A stretch of 53,178 nt of DNA from Curtobacterium sp. MCBA15_001 (GTDB lineage Bacteria; Actinomycetota; Actinomycetes; Actinomycetales; Microbacteriaceae), in contig NZ_MJGI01000021.1 in assembly GCF_001864835.1 (NCBI RefSeq), forward strand, positions 88,453 to 141,630. The letters are read 5' to 3'. Under the pieces are notes generated by a model, which searched no databases, was not told the origin of the DNA, and saw nothing but the letters and a program-made list of their open reading frames with translations. Positions 8,396 to 17,918 of the stretch are shown piece after piece; the first letter of the stretch is position 1, and every line of letters begins with the position of its first letter. Made by a program: the position numbers and the translations under genes.

Positions 8396-9231
8396 CAGGC
8401 ACCTGCCTTCTCGGTCGCTGCGGCATGTGCTGCCGCCTCGGCCTTCAGGAGGCGAGCCGGCACGACGTGGTCGATGTCGAGGCCACGACGTGCGGCGACG
8501 GCGCGGGGCTCCTCGAGCTGCTTGAGGGCCTCGACCGTGGCGTGCACGATGTTGATGGTGTTGGACGACCCGAGGGACTTGCTCAGGACGTCGTGGATGC
8601 CGGCGCACTCGAGCACGGCGCGGACCGGACCACCGGCGATGACACCGGTACCGGCAGCGGCCGGGCGCAGCAGGACGACACCGGCGGCGGCTTCACCCTG
8701 CACCGGGTGCGGGATGGTGTTGCCGACGCGCGGGACGCGGAAGAAGTTCTTCTTCGCCTCTTCGACGCCCTTGGAGATCGCCGTGGGGACCTCCTTGGCC
8801 TTGCCGTAGCCGACACCGACCAGCCCGTTGCCGTCACCGACGACGACGAGTGCGGTGAAGCTGAAGCGACGACCACCCTTGACGACCTTCGAGACGCGGT
8901 TGATCGTCACGACGCGCTCGAGGAACTGGCTGTCGCCACCGCGCTTGTCGCGGTCGCGGCCCTGCTGACGGTCACGTCCGCCACCACGACGGCCACGGTT
9001 GTCGGCCGAGTCGCGGTTGTTCGACGCGGAGCCCGCAGCGGTCTCGACCGGACGCTCGGCGACGGGGGCAGCAGCCTCCGCCTTGGCGTCGGTGGCCTCG
9101 GCCTTGGGGGTCTCCTCGGTGCTGGTCTCCTCGGCGCTGGTGGCCTCGGTGGTCTCAGCGCTGGTGGCCTCGGTCGTCTCCTCGACGGCCGGGGTCTCCT
9201 CGGCGTTGCTGTTGTTCGCGATGTCGCTCAC
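8395..9231 (-). CDS. rpsE: 30S ribosomal protein S5 with long acidic N-terminal extension
   Basis: S5 controls decoding fidelity at the back of the 30S subunit. The conserved core starts near residue 100: [21 protein letters not shown], the double-stranded RNA-binding fold, then [15 protein letters not shown] and [20 protein letters not shown]. The first ~100 residues of this 278-aa product are low-complexity Glu/Thr/Ala repeats followed by an Arg/Gly/Asp segment, so the protein is well above the 165-220 aa usual in the family. The GTG start at 9231 overlaps the rplR TGA by 4 nt (GTGA), supporting translation of the extension, but no independent Shine-Dalgarno was checked. Confidence 0.95.
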   Translation of the reverse strand: MSDIANNSNAEETPAVEETTEATSAETTEATSAEETSTEETPKAEATDAKAEAAAPVAERPVETAAGSASNNRDSADNRGRRGGGRDRQQGRDRDKRGGDSQFLERVVTINRVSKVVKGGRRFSFTALVVVGDGNGLVGVGYGKAKEVPTAISKGVEEAKKNFFRVPRVGNTIPHPVQGEAAAGVVLLRPAAAGTGVIAGGPVRAVLECAGIHDVLSKSLGSSNTINIVHATVEALKQLEEPRAVAARRGLDIDHVVPARLLKAEAAAHAAATEKAGA

Positions 9232-9605
9232 AGGTTCAGCCCTCCTTCACGGGCACCATCGGCGATCGCGGCGACGCGACCGGCGTACTTGCTACCACCG
9301 CGGTCGAACACGACGGCTTCGACACCGGCGGCCTTGGCACGCTCGGCGAGGAGCTCGCCGACACGACGTGCCTTGGCGGTCTTGTCGCCGTCGAACGAAC
9401 GGAGGTCGGCCTCCATCGTCGAGGCGCTCGCCAGGGTGTGGCCCTTGGCGTCGTCGATGACCTGCACGAACACGTGACGTGCCGAGCGGGTGACGGCGAG
9501 ACGGGGACGTGCCTCGGTGCCGGTGATCTTCTTGCGGAGACGGTTGTGGCGGCGGGCCTTGGCGGCCGCCTTGCTCTTGCCTCGGGTACGAGTTCCGATA
9601 GCCAT
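9228..9605 (-). CDS. rplR: 50S ribosomal protein L18
   Basis: L18 binds 5S rRNA in the central protuberance. The product is 125 aa from the ATG at 9605 ([19 protein letters not shown]) and has [20 protein letters not shown] and the C-terminal [29 protein letters not shown] signature. A GTG at 9611 two codons upstream overlaps the rplF stop (GTGA), but the AGG upstream is better spaced for the ATG, and homologues start MAxGT; either start is possible. It overlaps rpsE by 4 nt. Confidence 0.96.
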   Translation of the reverse strand: MAIGTRTRGKSKAAAKARRHNRLRKKITGTEARPRLAVTRSARHVFVQVIDDAKGHTLASASTMEADLRSFDGDKTAKARRVGELLAERAKAAGVEAVVFDRGGSKYAGRVAAIADGAREGGLNL

Positions 9606-9607
9606 GA

Positions 9608-10144
9608 TCACTTACCTGACTTTCCGGCCTTGCGGCGCACGTTCTCGCCCGCGTAACGGACACCCTTGCCCTTGTAGGGCTCGGGCTTCCGCAGCTTGCG
9701 GATGTTCGCAGCGACCTCGCCGACGGCCTGCTTGTCGATGCCGTTGACGGTGACCTTGTTGTTGCCCTCGACGGCGAAGCTGATGCCCGCCGGCGGCTCG
9801 ACCGTGATCGAGTGGGAGTAACCGAGCGCGAACTCGAGGTTCGCGCCCTTCGCCTGCACGCGGTAACCGGTACCGACGACCTCGAGGCCCTTGGAGTAGC
9901 CCTGGGTGACGCCGATGATCTGGTTCGCGATGAGCGTGCGGGTCAGGCCGTGCAGCGACCGCGACGAGCGCTCGTCGTCCGGACGGGTGACGAGGACCTG
10001 GTTCTCCTCGACGCTGGCCTGGATGGGCTCCGCGATGACGAGCGCGAGCTCGCCCTTCGGGCCCTTGACCGCGACGTTGGGGCCGTCGACCGAGACGGTC
10101 ACGCCGGCGGGGATGTCAATGGGGAGACGTCCGATTCGAGACAT
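9608..10144 (-). CDS. rplF: 50S ribosomal protein L6
   Basis: L6 lies near the base of the L7/L12 stalk. The 178-aa product has two tandem L6 folds: [20 protein letters not shown] at the start, the [21 protein letters not shown] centre, and the family-diagnostic [11 protein letters not shown] near the C-terminus. Length is normal. It starts at ATG 10144, six nt after the rpsH stop, and ends just before rplR. Confidence 0.98.
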   Translation of the reverse strand: MSRIGRLPIDIPAGVTVSVDGPNVAVKGPKGELALVIAEPIQASVEENQVLVTRPDDERSSRSLHGLTRTLIANQIIGVTQGYSKGLEVVGTGYRVQAKGANLEFALGYSHSITVEPPAGISFAVEGNNKVTVNGIDKQAVGEVAANIRKLRKPEPYKGKGVRYAGENVRRKAGKSGK

Positions 10145-10150
10145 GTTCGA

Positions 10151-10549
10151 TCACCAAACGTAGGCGAGGACTTCCCCACCCACGCCCTTCTGCTCGGCTT
10201 CGCGGTCGGTCAGGAGCCCCGAGGAGGTCGAGAGGATCGCCACGCCGAGGCCACCGAGGACCTGGGGGATCTCCGTCGACTTCGCGTAGACCCGGAGGCC
10301 GGGCTTCGACACGCGCTTGATGCCGGCGATCGAACGCTCGCGCTCGGGGCCGTACTTCAACTCGATGGTGAGGGTCTTGCCCACGCGGGCGTCCTCGACC
10401 TTCCACTCGCTGATGTAGCCCTCGCGCTTGAGGATGTCAGCGATGGTGGTCTTGAGCTTGCTGCTCGGAAGCGACACGGCGTCGTGGTGCGCCGAGTTCG
10501 CGTTCCGCAATCTGGTCAGCATGTCTGCGACCGGATCGGTCATCGTCAT
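10151..10549 (-). CDS. rpsH: 30S ribosomal protein S8
   Basis: S8 binds the central domain of 16S rRNA. The 132-aa product starts [20 protein letters not shown] at the ATG at 10549 and ends with the signature [26 protein letters not shown]. Length matches the family. Long upstream open frame is only the antisense-free shadow of rplE. The rpsN gene that often lies directly upstream is missing; a 155-nt gap with an 18-bp stem separates it from rplE. Confidence 0.98.
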   Translation of the reverse strand: MTMTDPVADMLTRLRNANSAHHDAVSLPSSKLKTTIADILKREGYISEWKVEDARVGKTLTIELKYGPERERSIAGIKRVSKPGLRVYAKSTEIPQVLGGLGVAILSTSSGLLTDREAEQKGVGGEVLAYVW

Positions 10550-10653
10550 GATGTGAATCCGTTCTCCGCCTGGTTTCGACACCCGTTCCACGAGTGCCGA
10601 CCTGAGCGATCGAGTGACTCCGGGGCGATTCCCTGGAGTCGGGGTGTTCGTGC

Positions 10654-10691
10654 GTGCGGGCCGGAGGACTTGGAAGTCCTCCGGCCCGCAC
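10654..10691 (-). promoter_or_regulatory. 18-bp perfect stem-loop in the rplE-rpsH gap
   Basis: GTGCGGGCCGGAGGACTT (10654-10671) and its exact reverse complement (10674-10691) flank a 2-nt centre, so the RNA would form a very stable hairpin. It lies 14 nt after the rplE stop. No T tract follows on either strand. A smaller repeat (GACTCC...GGAGTC near 10616-10639) lies between it and rpsH. The position is where rpsN stands in many relatives. Confidence 0.75.
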
Positions 10692-10704
10692 CGCCCGAAG
10701 TAGT

Positions 10705-11295
10705 TTAGACCGTCTGCTCGGCCGAGCGGAACGGGAAGCCCAGCTGCTTGAGCAGCGCGCGTCCCTCTTCGTCCGTCTTCGCGGAGGTCACGACGGTGAT
10801 GTCGAACCCGCGGACACGGTCGATGCGGTCCTGGTCGATCTCGTGGAACATGCTCTGCTCCGAGAGACCGAACGTGTAGTTGCCGTTGCCGTCGAACTGG
10901 CGGTCGCTGAGACCACGGAAGTCGCGGATACGGGGCAGCGCCAGCGACAGCAGCCGGTCCAGGAACTCCCACGCACGGTCGCCACGCAGGGTGACGTGTG
11001 CGCCGATGGCCTGGCCCTCACGCAGCTTGAACTGCGCGATGGACTTGCGGGCCATCGTGACCTGGGGCTTCTGACCCGTGATCGCGGTCAGGTCCTTGAT
11101 GGCCCCGTCCATGATCTTCGAGTCGCGAGCGGCTTCACCGACACCGGTGTTGACGACGACCTTGACCAGGCCGGGGACCTGGTTGACGTTGCCGTAGCCG
11201 AACTGCTCGGTCAGCGCCGTCTTGATCTCGTCCTTGTACTTCTGCTTCAGGCGCGGCTGGACGTTCTCCGTCGTCGCGGCAGTCGTGTCAGTCAT
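10705..11295 (-). CDS. rplE: 50S ribosomal protein L5
   Basis: L5 binds 5S rRNA and contacts P-site tRNA. The 196-aa product has the [18 protein letters not shown] signature, [27 protein letters not shown], the [24 protein letters not shown] block and the C-terminal [18 protein letters not shown]. Its N-terminus carries a short [13 protein letters not shown] extension. ATG 11295 shares one base with the rplX stop (TGATG), so the two are translationally coupled. Confidence 0.98.
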   Translation of the reverse strand: MTDTTAATTENVQPRLKQKYKDEIKTALTEQFGYGNVNQVPGLVKVVVNTGVGEAARDSKIMDGAIKDLTAITGQKPQVTMARKSIAQFKLREGQAIGAHVTLRGDRAWEFLDRLLSLALPRIRDFRGLSDRQFDGNGNYTFGLSEQSMFHEIDQDRIDRVRGFDITVVTSAKTDEEGRALLKQLGFPFRSAEQTV

Positions 11296-11654
11296 CAGAG
11301 CTTCTCACCAGACTTCTTGGCGTAGCGGACGCGGACGGTCTTCTTGACGCCGTCCTTCTCCACCTCTTCGGTGCGGAAGCCGACGCGGGTCGGCTTCTTC
11401 GTCTTGGGGTCGACGATCGCGACGTTCGAGACGTGGATCGAAGCCTCGTGCTTCTCGATGCCACCGGTCTTCGAGCCGCGCTGGGTCTGCCCGACGCGGA
11501 CGTGCTTCGTGACGAAGTTCACGCCCTCGACGACGACGCGGTTCTTGTCCTTGAGGACCTCGATGACCTTGCCCTGCTTGCCACGGTCGCCGCCACGCTC
11601 CTGCGTCGCGCCCGTGATGACCTGGACGAGGTCACCCTTCTTGATGTTCGCCAT
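11295..11654 (-). CDS. rplX: 50S ribosomal protein L24
   Basis: L24 is an assembly initiator near the exit tunnel. The 119-aa product contains an N-terminal KOW motif ([26 protein letters not shown]), then [13 protein letters not shown] and the [20 protein letters not shown] segment. It starts at ATG 11654, 3 nt after the rplN stop, and overlaps rplE by one base. Confidence 0.97.
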   Translation of the reverse strand: MANIKKGDLVQVITGATQERGGDRGKQGKVIEVLKDKNRVVVEGVNFVTKHVRVGQTQRGSKTGGIEKHEASIHVSNVAIVDPKTKKPTRVGFRTEEVEKDGVKKTVRVRYAKKSGEKL

Positions 11655-11657
11655 GGC

Positions 11658-12026
11658 TTACAGCACCTCCGGCGCGAGCGAGATGATCTTCATGAACTTC
11701 TTGTCGCGAAGTTCACGACCGACCGGCCCGAAGATGCGCGTTCCGCGCGGGTCGCCGTCGGCCTTGAGGATCACTGCCGCGTTCTCGTCGAACTTGATGT
11801 AGGAGCCGTCGTTGCGACGGGTCTCCTTCTTGGTGCGAACGATGACCGCCTTGACGACGTCACCCTTCTTCACGTTGCCGCCGGGGATGGCGTCCTTCAC
11901 CGTGGCGACGATGACGTCACCGAGTCCGGCGTAGCGACGACCCGAGCCACCGAGAACGCGGATGGTCAAGATCTCCTTGGCACCCGTGTTGTCGGCGACC
12001 TTCAGGCGGGATTCCTGCTGAATCAC
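11658..12026 (-). CDS. rplN: 50S ribosomal protein L14
   Basis: L14 forms inter-subunit bridge B8 and is the site where RsfS silences ribosomes. The 122-aa product is the near-invariant family sequence: [40 protein letters not shown] and the ending [23 protein letters not shown]. It follows rpsQ by 35 nt and precedes rplX by 3 nt. Confidence 0.98.
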   Translation of the reverse strand: MIQQESRLKVADNTGAKEILTIRVLGGSGRRYAGLGDVIVATVKDAIPGGNVKKGDVVKAVIVRTKKETRRNDGSYIKFDENAAVILKADGDPRGTRIFGPVGRELRDKKFMKIISLAPEVL

Positions 12027-12061
12027 TGCTGTCTCCTATTTCCGCAAGCGGGCCGTCAGGC

Positions 12062-12346
12062 CTACTTGGCCTTCTCGAGGATCTCGACCAGGCGCCAGCG
12101 CTTGGAGGCGCTGAGGGGACGGGTCTCGCTGATCACGACGAGGTCGCCGATGCCGGCCGAACCAGCCTCGTCGTGCGCCTTCACCTTGGAGGTGCGGCGG
12201 ATGACCTTGCCGTAGAGGGCGTGCTTCACGCGGTCCTCGACCTCGACGACGATGGTCTTGTCCATCTTGTCGCTGGTCACGTAGCCGCGGCGCGTCTTGC
12301 GGTAGCCGCGGGTGAGGGCGGCGGAGTCCTTCTCTTCGTTCGCCAT
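12062..12346 (-). CDS. rpsQ: 30S ribosomal protein S17
   Basis: S17 is a primary 16S rRNA-binding OB-fold protein. The 94-aa product has the conserved [20 protein letters not shown] entry, [25 protein letters not shown] and [22 protein letters not shown] short N-terminal [13 protein letters not shown] extension is typical of the phylum. Its ATG at 12346 shares one base with the rpmC stop (TGATG). Confidence 0.98.
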   Translation of the reverse strand: MANEEKDSAALTRGYRKTRRGYVTSDKMDKTIVVEVEDRVKHALYGKVIRRTSKVKAHDEAGSAGIGDLVVISETRPLSASKRWRLVEILEKAK

Positions 12347-12666
12347 CAGTTCTCCTCGGCGGTCTCGGCCTCGGTCGTCGCAGCGGGCTTGTCAGCCTTC
12401 TTCGTCGACTTCTTGGCCTTGGTTGCGGTCTCGACGGGCGCAGGAGTGGCACGGATGCCGAGCTCGCGCTCACGCAGGACGGTGTAGATCCGGGCGATGT
12501 CGCGCTTGACGGCACGAAGTCGACCGTGGCTCTCCAGCTGGCCGGTGGCCGACTGGAAACGGAGGTTGAAGAGTTCCTCCTTGGCCTTCTTCAGCTCGTC
12601 AGCGAGACGCTCGTTCTCGAACGTGTCGAGCTCAGTCGGACGGAGCTCCTTGGAACCGATCGCCAT
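12346..12666 (-). CDS. rpmC: 50S ribosomal protein L29 with Lys/Ala/Glu tail
   Basis: L29 sits beside the tunnel exit, where trigger factor and SRP dock through L23/L29. The core ([31 protein letters not shown] and [17 protein letters not shown]) ends near residue 72. About 34 more residues follow, rich in Lys, Ala, Thr and Glu and ending acidic, so the protein is 106 aa against a norm of 65-75. Its ATG shares one base with the rplP stop. Confidence 0.96.
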   Translation of the reverse strand: MAIGSKELRPTELDTFENERLADELKKAKEELFNLRFQSATGQLESHGRLRAVKRDIARIYTVLRERELGIRATPAPVETATKAKKSTKKADKPAATTEAETAEEN

Positions 12667-13085
12667 TATGCGTCGCCCTCCTCGCGCTTGATGATGCGTG
12701 CCTTGAGGGGCAGCTTGTGAATTGCACGGGTCAACGCCTCACGGGCGATTTCCTCGCTGACGCCGGAGAGCTCGAAGAGCACGCGACCCGGCTTGACGTT
12801 CGCGATCCACCACTCGGGCGAACCCTTACCGGAACCCATGCGGGTCTCGGCGGGCTTCTTGGTGAGCGGGCGGTCCGGGTAGATGTTGATCCACACCTTG
12901 CCGCCACGCTTGATGTGACGCGTCATCGCGATACGAGCGGACTCGATCTGACGGTTGGTCACGTAGGCGGGGGTCAGGGCCTGGATGCCGTAGTCACCGA
13001 AGGAGACCTTGGTGCCACCGGTGGCCTGACCCGAGCGCTTCGGGTGGTGCTGCTTGCGGTGCTTGACTCGACGGGGGATAAGCAT
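12666..13085 (-). CDS. rplP: 50S ribosomal protein L16
   Basis: L16 helps place A-site tRNA in the peptidyl transferase centre. The 139-aa product starts [20 protein letters not shown] and has the signatures [53 protein letters not shown] and [19 protein letters not shown]. Length is normal. It follows rpsC by 2 nt and overlaps rpmC by one base. Confidence 0.98.
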   Translation of the reverse strand: MLIPRRVKHRKQHHPKRSGQATGGTKVSFGDYGIQALTPAYVTNRQIESARIAMTRHIKRGGKVWINIYPDRPLTKKPAETRMGSGKGSPEWWIANVKPGRVLFELSGVSEEIAREALTRAIHKLPLKARIIKREEGDA

Positions 13086-13087
13086 GG

Positions 13088-13903
13088 TTACGCCTCAACT
13101 CCTGCGCCGGCCGGCGCGTCCTGCGGAGCCTGCTGCTCACGGCCGCCGCGGTCGCCACCACGACGGTCACCGCGGTCGCCACGGTCGTTGCGGTCGCCAC
13201 GCGGGCCACCACGACGCTCGGGGCGGGACGAACGCTGGTTCGCCTGCTCGCGAGCGAGCTCCTTGTTGGTGATGTCGCCCTTGTAGATCCAGACCTTCAC
13301 GCCGATGCGGCCGAAGGTGGTGCGCGCCTCGTAGAAGCCGTAGTCGATGTTCGCGCGGAGGGTGTGCAGCGGCACACGGCCTTCGCGGTAGAACTCCGAG
13401 CGCGACATCTCGGCGCCGCCGAGACGACCAGCGACCTGGATGCGGACACCCTTGGCGCCGGCGCGCTGTGCACCCTGCAGGCCCTTGCGCATGGCGCGAC
13501 GGAACGCGACACGAGCGGAGAGCTGCTCGGCGATGCCCTGCGCGACGAGCTGGGCCTCGGTCTCGGGGTTCTTGACCTCGAGGATGTTGAGCTGGATCTG
13601 CTTCTTGGTGAGCTTCTCGAGCTCACCGCGGATGCGCTCGGCCTCGGCGCCGCGGCGACCGATGACGATGCCCGGACGCGCCGTGTGGATGTCCACGCGG
13701 ACACGGTCACGGGTGCGCTCGAGCTCGATGCGGGCGACGCCGGCACGGTCGAGGGTCTTCTTCAGGTACTGACGCACCTTGATGTCCTCGGCGACGTAGT
13801 CGGCGTAGCGCTGGCCGGCCTTCGTGCTGTCGGTGAACCAGTGCGAGACGTGGTCCGTCGTGATCCCGAGACGGAAGCCGTACGGGTTGACCTTCTGGCC
13901 CAT
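13088..13903 (-). CDS. rpsC: 30S ribosomal protein S3 with Arg/Gly/Asp-rich tail
   Basis: S3 lies at the mRNA entry channel. The 271-aa product starts [20 protein letters not shown] and has a type II KH domain ([20 protein letters not shown]) followed by the S3 C-terminal domain ([46 protein letters not shown]). After about residue 220 comes a ~50-residue disordered RGD/RGG-like tail (many GDRGDRRGG repeats). Its ATG shares one base with the rplV stop (TAATG). Confidence 0.97.
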   Translation of the reverse strand: MGQKVNPYGFRLGITTDHVSHWFTDSTKAGQRYADYVAEDIKVRQYLKKTLDRAGVARIELERTRDRVRVDIHTARPGIVIGRRGAEAERIRGELEKLTKKQIQLNILEVKNPETEAQLVAQGIAEQLSARVAFRRAMRKGLQGAQRAGAKGVRIQVAGRLGGAEMSRSEFYREGRVPLHTLRANIDYGFYEARTTFGRIGVKVWIYKGDITNKELAREQANQRSSRPERRGGPRGDRNDRGDRGDRRGGDRGGREQQAPQDAPAGAGVEA

Positions 13904-14295
13904 TACTTGCTCGCCTTCTTGCTCGTCGCGGCAGCCTCAGCCTCGTCCGGGGTCGCGAGGACCACCGTGATGTGGCTGGTGCGCTTGTTGATCCGGAAGG
14001 CACGGCCCTGGGCGCGCGGCTGGAACCGCTTGAGGGTCGTTCCTTCGTCGACGAAGACGCGGCTCACGTAGAGGTCGCGCTCGTCCAGGAAGCTGTTCGT
14101 CGAGTCCGCCTTGACACGTGCGTTGGCGATCGCCGAGGCGACCAGCTTGTACACGGGCTCCGAAGCGCCCTGGGGGGCGAACTTCAGGATGGCGAGCGCC
14201 TCGTGGGCCTGCTTGCCGCGGATCAGCTCGATGACGCGACGGGCCTTCTGAGGCGTGACGCGGATGTGTCGCACGCGTGCGATCGACTCCACCAT
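13903..14295 (-). CDS. rplV: 50S ribosomal protein L22
   Basis: L22 contributes the extended hairpin that lines the peptide exit tunnel. The 130-aa product has [19 protein letters not shown], the [15 protein letters not shown] helix and the tunnel loop region [23 protein letters not shown] with no visible insertion. A short Ala/Lys tail follows. It lies 25 nt after rpsS. Confidence 0.98.
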   Translation of the reverse strand: MVESIARVRHIRVTPQKARRVIELIRGKQAHEALAILKFAPQGASEPVYKLVASAIANARVKADSTNSFLDERDLYVSRVFVDEGTTLKRFQPRAQGRAFRINKRTSHITVVLATPDEAEAAATSKKASK

Positions 14296-14320
14296 TTCGT
14301 TCCTCCTCTGCGTCGCCGCC

Positions 14321-14602
14321 TTAGCGGCGACGGCCCTTCTTGTCGTCCTTCACGTGACCGCGGAAGGTCCGGGTCGGCGCGAACTCGCCGAGCTTGTGAC
14401 CGACCATCGACTCGGTGACGAACACCGGGATGTGCTTGCGTCCGTCGTGCACCGCGATGGTGTGACCGAGCATGTTCGGCACGATCATCGAGCGGCGCGA
14501 CCACGTGCGGATCACGTTCTTCGTGCTGGCCTCGTTCTGCGTGACGACCTTGCGAAGCAGGTGCTCGTCGACGAAGGGGCCCTTCTTCAGACTGCGTGGC
14601 AT
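14321..14602 (-). CDS. rpsS: 30S ribosomal protein S19
   Basis: S19 forms a head-domain complex with S13. The 93-aa product is close to consensus: [44 protein letters not shown] and [27 protein letters not shown]. It starts 11 nt after the rplB stop. Confidence 0.98.
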   Translation of the reverse strand: MPRSLKKGPFVDEHLLRKVVTQNEASTKNVIRTWSRRSMIVPNMLGHTIAVHDGRKHIPVFVTESMVGHKLGEFAPTRTFRGHVKDDKKGRRR

Positions 14603-14613
14603 CTTCTGAACTC

Positions 14614-15453
<840 letters not shown>

Positions 15454-15471
15454 GATTTATCCCTCTGGTCC

Positions 15472-15771
15472 TCAGCCGACAGCCGTGAAGATGTCGATCG
15501 AACCGGACTTGAGCGTCACGATGGCACGCTTGGTGTCCTTGCGCTTGCCCAGACCGAACTTGGTGCGGCGGGTCTTGCCCGGACGGTTCAGCGTGTTGAT
15601 GCCGGCGACCTTGACGTTGAAGATCTTCTCGATCGCGAGCTTGATCTCGGTCTTGTTCGCGCGGGGGTCCACGATGAACGTGTACTTGCCCTGGTCGATG
15701 AGGCCGTAGCTCTTCTCCGACACGACCGGCGAGATGATGATGTCGCGCGGGTCCTTGTTGAAGCCGCTCAT
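15472..15771 (-). CDS. rplW: 50S ribosomal protein L23
   Basis: L23 is the docking site for trigger factor and SRP at the exit tunnel. The 99-aa product has [57 protein letters not shown] and the [20 protein letters not shown] ending. Its ATG at 15771 overlaps the rplD stop in ATGA; rplB begins 18 nt downstream. Confidence 0.98.
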   Translation of the reverse strand: MSGFNKDPRDIIISPVVSEKSYGLIDQGKYTFIVDPRANKTEIKLAIEKIFNVKVAGINTLNRPGKTRRTKFGLGKRKDTKRAIVTLKSGSIDIFTAVG

Positions 15772-16427
15772 GCGGTGATCTCCTTCGCGGTCTTCGACGC
15801 GATGAAGGCGTCGAGGGCGCTCTTGCTGAAGACGATGGCGTCCGACACGAGGACGTCGTAGGCGTTCAGCTGGCCGTACGAGAGCGCGTGGACGTTCGGC
15901 AGGTTGCGGATCGACTTGAGCGTCAGCTCGTCGTCCGACTCGAGCACGACGAGCACGTTCTTGACGGGCGCGACCTTCTCGATGAGCGTGCGGGCGGTCT
16001 TGGTCGACGGCACCTCGGCCGCGACGAAGCCCTCCACAGCGGAGATGCGGCCACCGCGGGCGCGGTCCGAGAGCGAGCCGAGCAGGGCTGCGGCGATCAT
16101 CTTCTTCGGGGTGCGCTGCGAGTAGTCGCGGGGGGTCGGTCCGTGGACGACGCCACCGCCGGTGTGCTCGGGCGCACGGACGGAACCCTGACGGGCGCGG
16201 CCGGTGCCCTTCTGCTTGAACGGCTTGCGACCGGCACCGCGGACCTCGCCGCGGTTCTTGGTCTTGTGCGTGCCCTGGCGCGACGCGGCGCGCTGCGCCG
16301 TGACGACCTGGTGGATGAGCGCGACGTTGGTCACGACGTCGAAGAGCTCACCGGGGAGCTCGACGGTGCCGGACACGGCACCTGATGCGTCGAGGACGTC
16401 GATCGTGGTTGCTGTCGTGGTGGCCAT
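15768..16427 (-). CDS. rplD: 50S ribosomal protein L4
   Basis: L4 has a globular rRNA-binding domain and a loop reaching into the exit tunnel; in E. coli it autoregulates the S10 operon. The 219-aa product has the tunnel loop [30 protein letters not shown] and the C-terminal [21 protein letters not shown] segment. The start is the ATG at 16427 ([16 protein letters not shown]); a much longer open frame upstream is a shadow of rplC. It overlaps rplW by 4 nt. No L4-type S10 leader of the E. coli kind was recognised. Confidence 0.97.
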   Translation of the reverse strand: MATTTATTIDVLDASGAVSGTVELPGELFDVVTNVALIHQVVTAQRAASRQGTHKTKNRGEVRGAGRKPFKQKGTGRARQGSVRAPEHTGGGVVHGPTPRDYSQRTPKKMIAAALLGSLSDRARGGRISAVEGFVAAEVPSTKTARTLIEKVAPVKNVLVVLESDDELTLKSIRNLPNVHALSYGQLNAYDVLVSDAIVFSKSALDAFIASKTAKEITA

Positions 16428-16429
16428 GA

Positions 16430-17086
16430 TCACTTGCCCTTCACAGCGGTGCGGACGAAGACGGAGCGACCGCGCGCACCGGGGACGGCGCCCTTGACGA
16501 GCAGCAGACCCTTCTCGGCGTCGACGGCGTGCACCGTGAGGTTGAGGACGGTGACACGCTCGCCACCCATGCGACCGGCCATGCGCATGCCCTTGAAGAC
16601 ACGCGACGGGGTCGAGGAAGCACCGATCGAGCCGGGCTTGCGGTGGTTGCGGTGCGCACCGTGCGATGCGGAGACGCCGGCGAAGCCGTGGCGCTTCATG
16701 ACACCCGCGAAGCCCTTGCCCTTGCTCGTGCCGACGACGTCGACCTTCGCGCCGGCCTCGAACGTGGCGTCCACGGTGAGCTCCTGGCCCAGCGTGTACT
16801 CGCCTGCGTCCGACGTGCGGATCTCGGTGAGGGTGCGGCGCGGGGTGACCCCGGCGGCCTCGAAGTGGCCAGCGGCCGGCTTGTTCACCTTGCGGGGGTC
16901 GATCTGGCCCGCGGCGATCTGGATCGCCTCGTAGCCGTCGCGCTCGACGTTGCGGATCTGGGTGACCACGTTCGGGCCGACCTCGATCACGGTGACGGGG
17001 ATGAACTTGTTGTTCTCGTCCCACACCTGGGTCATCCCGAGCTTCTTGCCGAGGAGGCCCTTCACGGACTTGGTTGAGTTCGCCAT
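16430..17086 (-). CDS. rplC: 50S ribosomal protein L3
   Basis: L3 initiates assembly of the large subunit and reaches the peptidyl transferase centre. The 218-aa product has [25 protein letters not shown] at the N-terminus and the diagnostic [53 protein letters not shown] centre, with the Gln/His contact region normal. It lies 13 nt after rpsJ and 2 nt before rplD. Confidence 0.98.
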   Translation of the reverse strand: MANSTKSVKGLLGKKLGMTQVWDENNKFIPVTVIEVGPNVVTQIRNVERDGYEAIQIAAGQIDPRKVNKPAAGHFEAAGVTPRRTLTEIRTSDAGEYTLGQELTVDATFEAGAKVDVVGTSKGKGFAGVMKRHGFAGVSASHGAHRNHRKPGSIGASSTPSRVFKGMRMAGRMGGERVTVLNLTVHAVDAEKGLLLVKGAVPGARGRSVFVRTAVKGK

Positions 17087-17099
17087 CAGTCCAGCCCCC

Positions 17100-17408
17100 T
17101 TACAGCTTGATCTCGATGTTGACGTCGGCCGGGAGGTCGAGACGCATGAGCGAGTCGACGGCCTTCGGCGTCGGGTCGACGATGTCGATGACCCGCTTGT
17201 GCGTGCGCTTCTCGAAGTGCTCGCGCGAGTCCTTGTACTTGTGAGGGGAACGGATCACTGCGATCACGTTCTTCTCGGTGGGGAGCGGCACCGGGCCGAC
17301 CACGGTCGCACCGGCACGGGTCACCGTGTCGACGATCTTCCGGGCCGACGTGTCGATGACCTCGTGGTCGTACGACTTGAGCCGGATGCGGATCTTCTGT
17401 CCCGCCAT
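17100..17408 (-). CDS. rpsJ: 30S ribosomal protein S10
   Basis: S10 is a head-domain protein that also pairs with NusB in antitermination. The 102-aa product starts [29 protein letters not shown] and has [40 protein letters not shown] use the ATG at 17408; upstream frame to 17540 is unconserved. It is the first gene of the S10/spc operon, which runs unbroken in orientation from here to map. Confidence 0.98.
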   Translation of the reverse strand: MAGQKIRIRLKSYDHEVIDTSARKIVDTVTRAGATVVGPVPLPTEKNVIAVIRSPHKYKDSREHFEKRTHKRVIDIVDPTPKAVDSLMRLDLPADVNIEIKL

Positions 17409-17918
17409 GTGTTCTCTGTCCTCTCTGCGCCGCGCACCCTCAGGCCGCCTGACACCGCCGGGTTCCGCCCTGTGCGGACCTGGCTGTTTACGTGGATCAC
17501 CGGACGCATCCGCTGGGGATGACCGCTGTTCTCCTGTCAACCGCGTGGGCGGTCATGCCGTGGTGCACATGACGGCCCGCGTGGACGTGTCGCATCCACA
17601 CGCCGGCTGGCCGACGTGCTGGTGGAGCGAGCGTGTTCTGCTGCCTGCGGCCCAACCCAGCTCTGCTGGACAGAGGGGTTGTGCACTGCCAGAGCAGTGA
17701 TCCGTGCGGGCGCGAACGCCCGAGGAATTTCCGAACCGGACAAGTCTCCCATAGCGGCTCGGTCCGTGCAACCCGGGCGTGTCGCGACGGTCCGGGCGTG
17801 TCGCGGACCGGCCACTCCCCCGGTCTGATGCGGATCCGCCAGCCTGGAGGCCCGGCTCGGCTCCGTCACGCGCGGTGCCTCCGACGCTCGGTCGGGACAC
17901 CACGCGGGTCGGTGTGGC
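17409..17918. promoter_or_regulatory. 510-nt region upstream of rpsJ (S10 operon control region)
   Basis: No convincing gene lies here. It holds a 6-bp hairpin with a CGAA loop (CGGGCG/CGCCCG, 17707-17722), two direct 14-bp copies of CCGGGCGTGTCGCG (17773-17786 and 17792-17805) and a consensus -35 TTGACA on the minus strand (17535-17540) without a good -10 at 16-18 nt. A second possibility is TTGCAC (17766-17771) with GAGACT 17 nt downstream. The S10 promoter should be in this stretch but I cannot place it with confidence. Confidence 0.4.

Noticed and set aside
17535..17540. TTGACA upstream of rpsJ as the S10 promoter
   Set aside because: The -35 is perfect but the sequence 16-18 nt downstream (CCCAGC or CCAGCG) has no -10 character, so I do not call a promoter.
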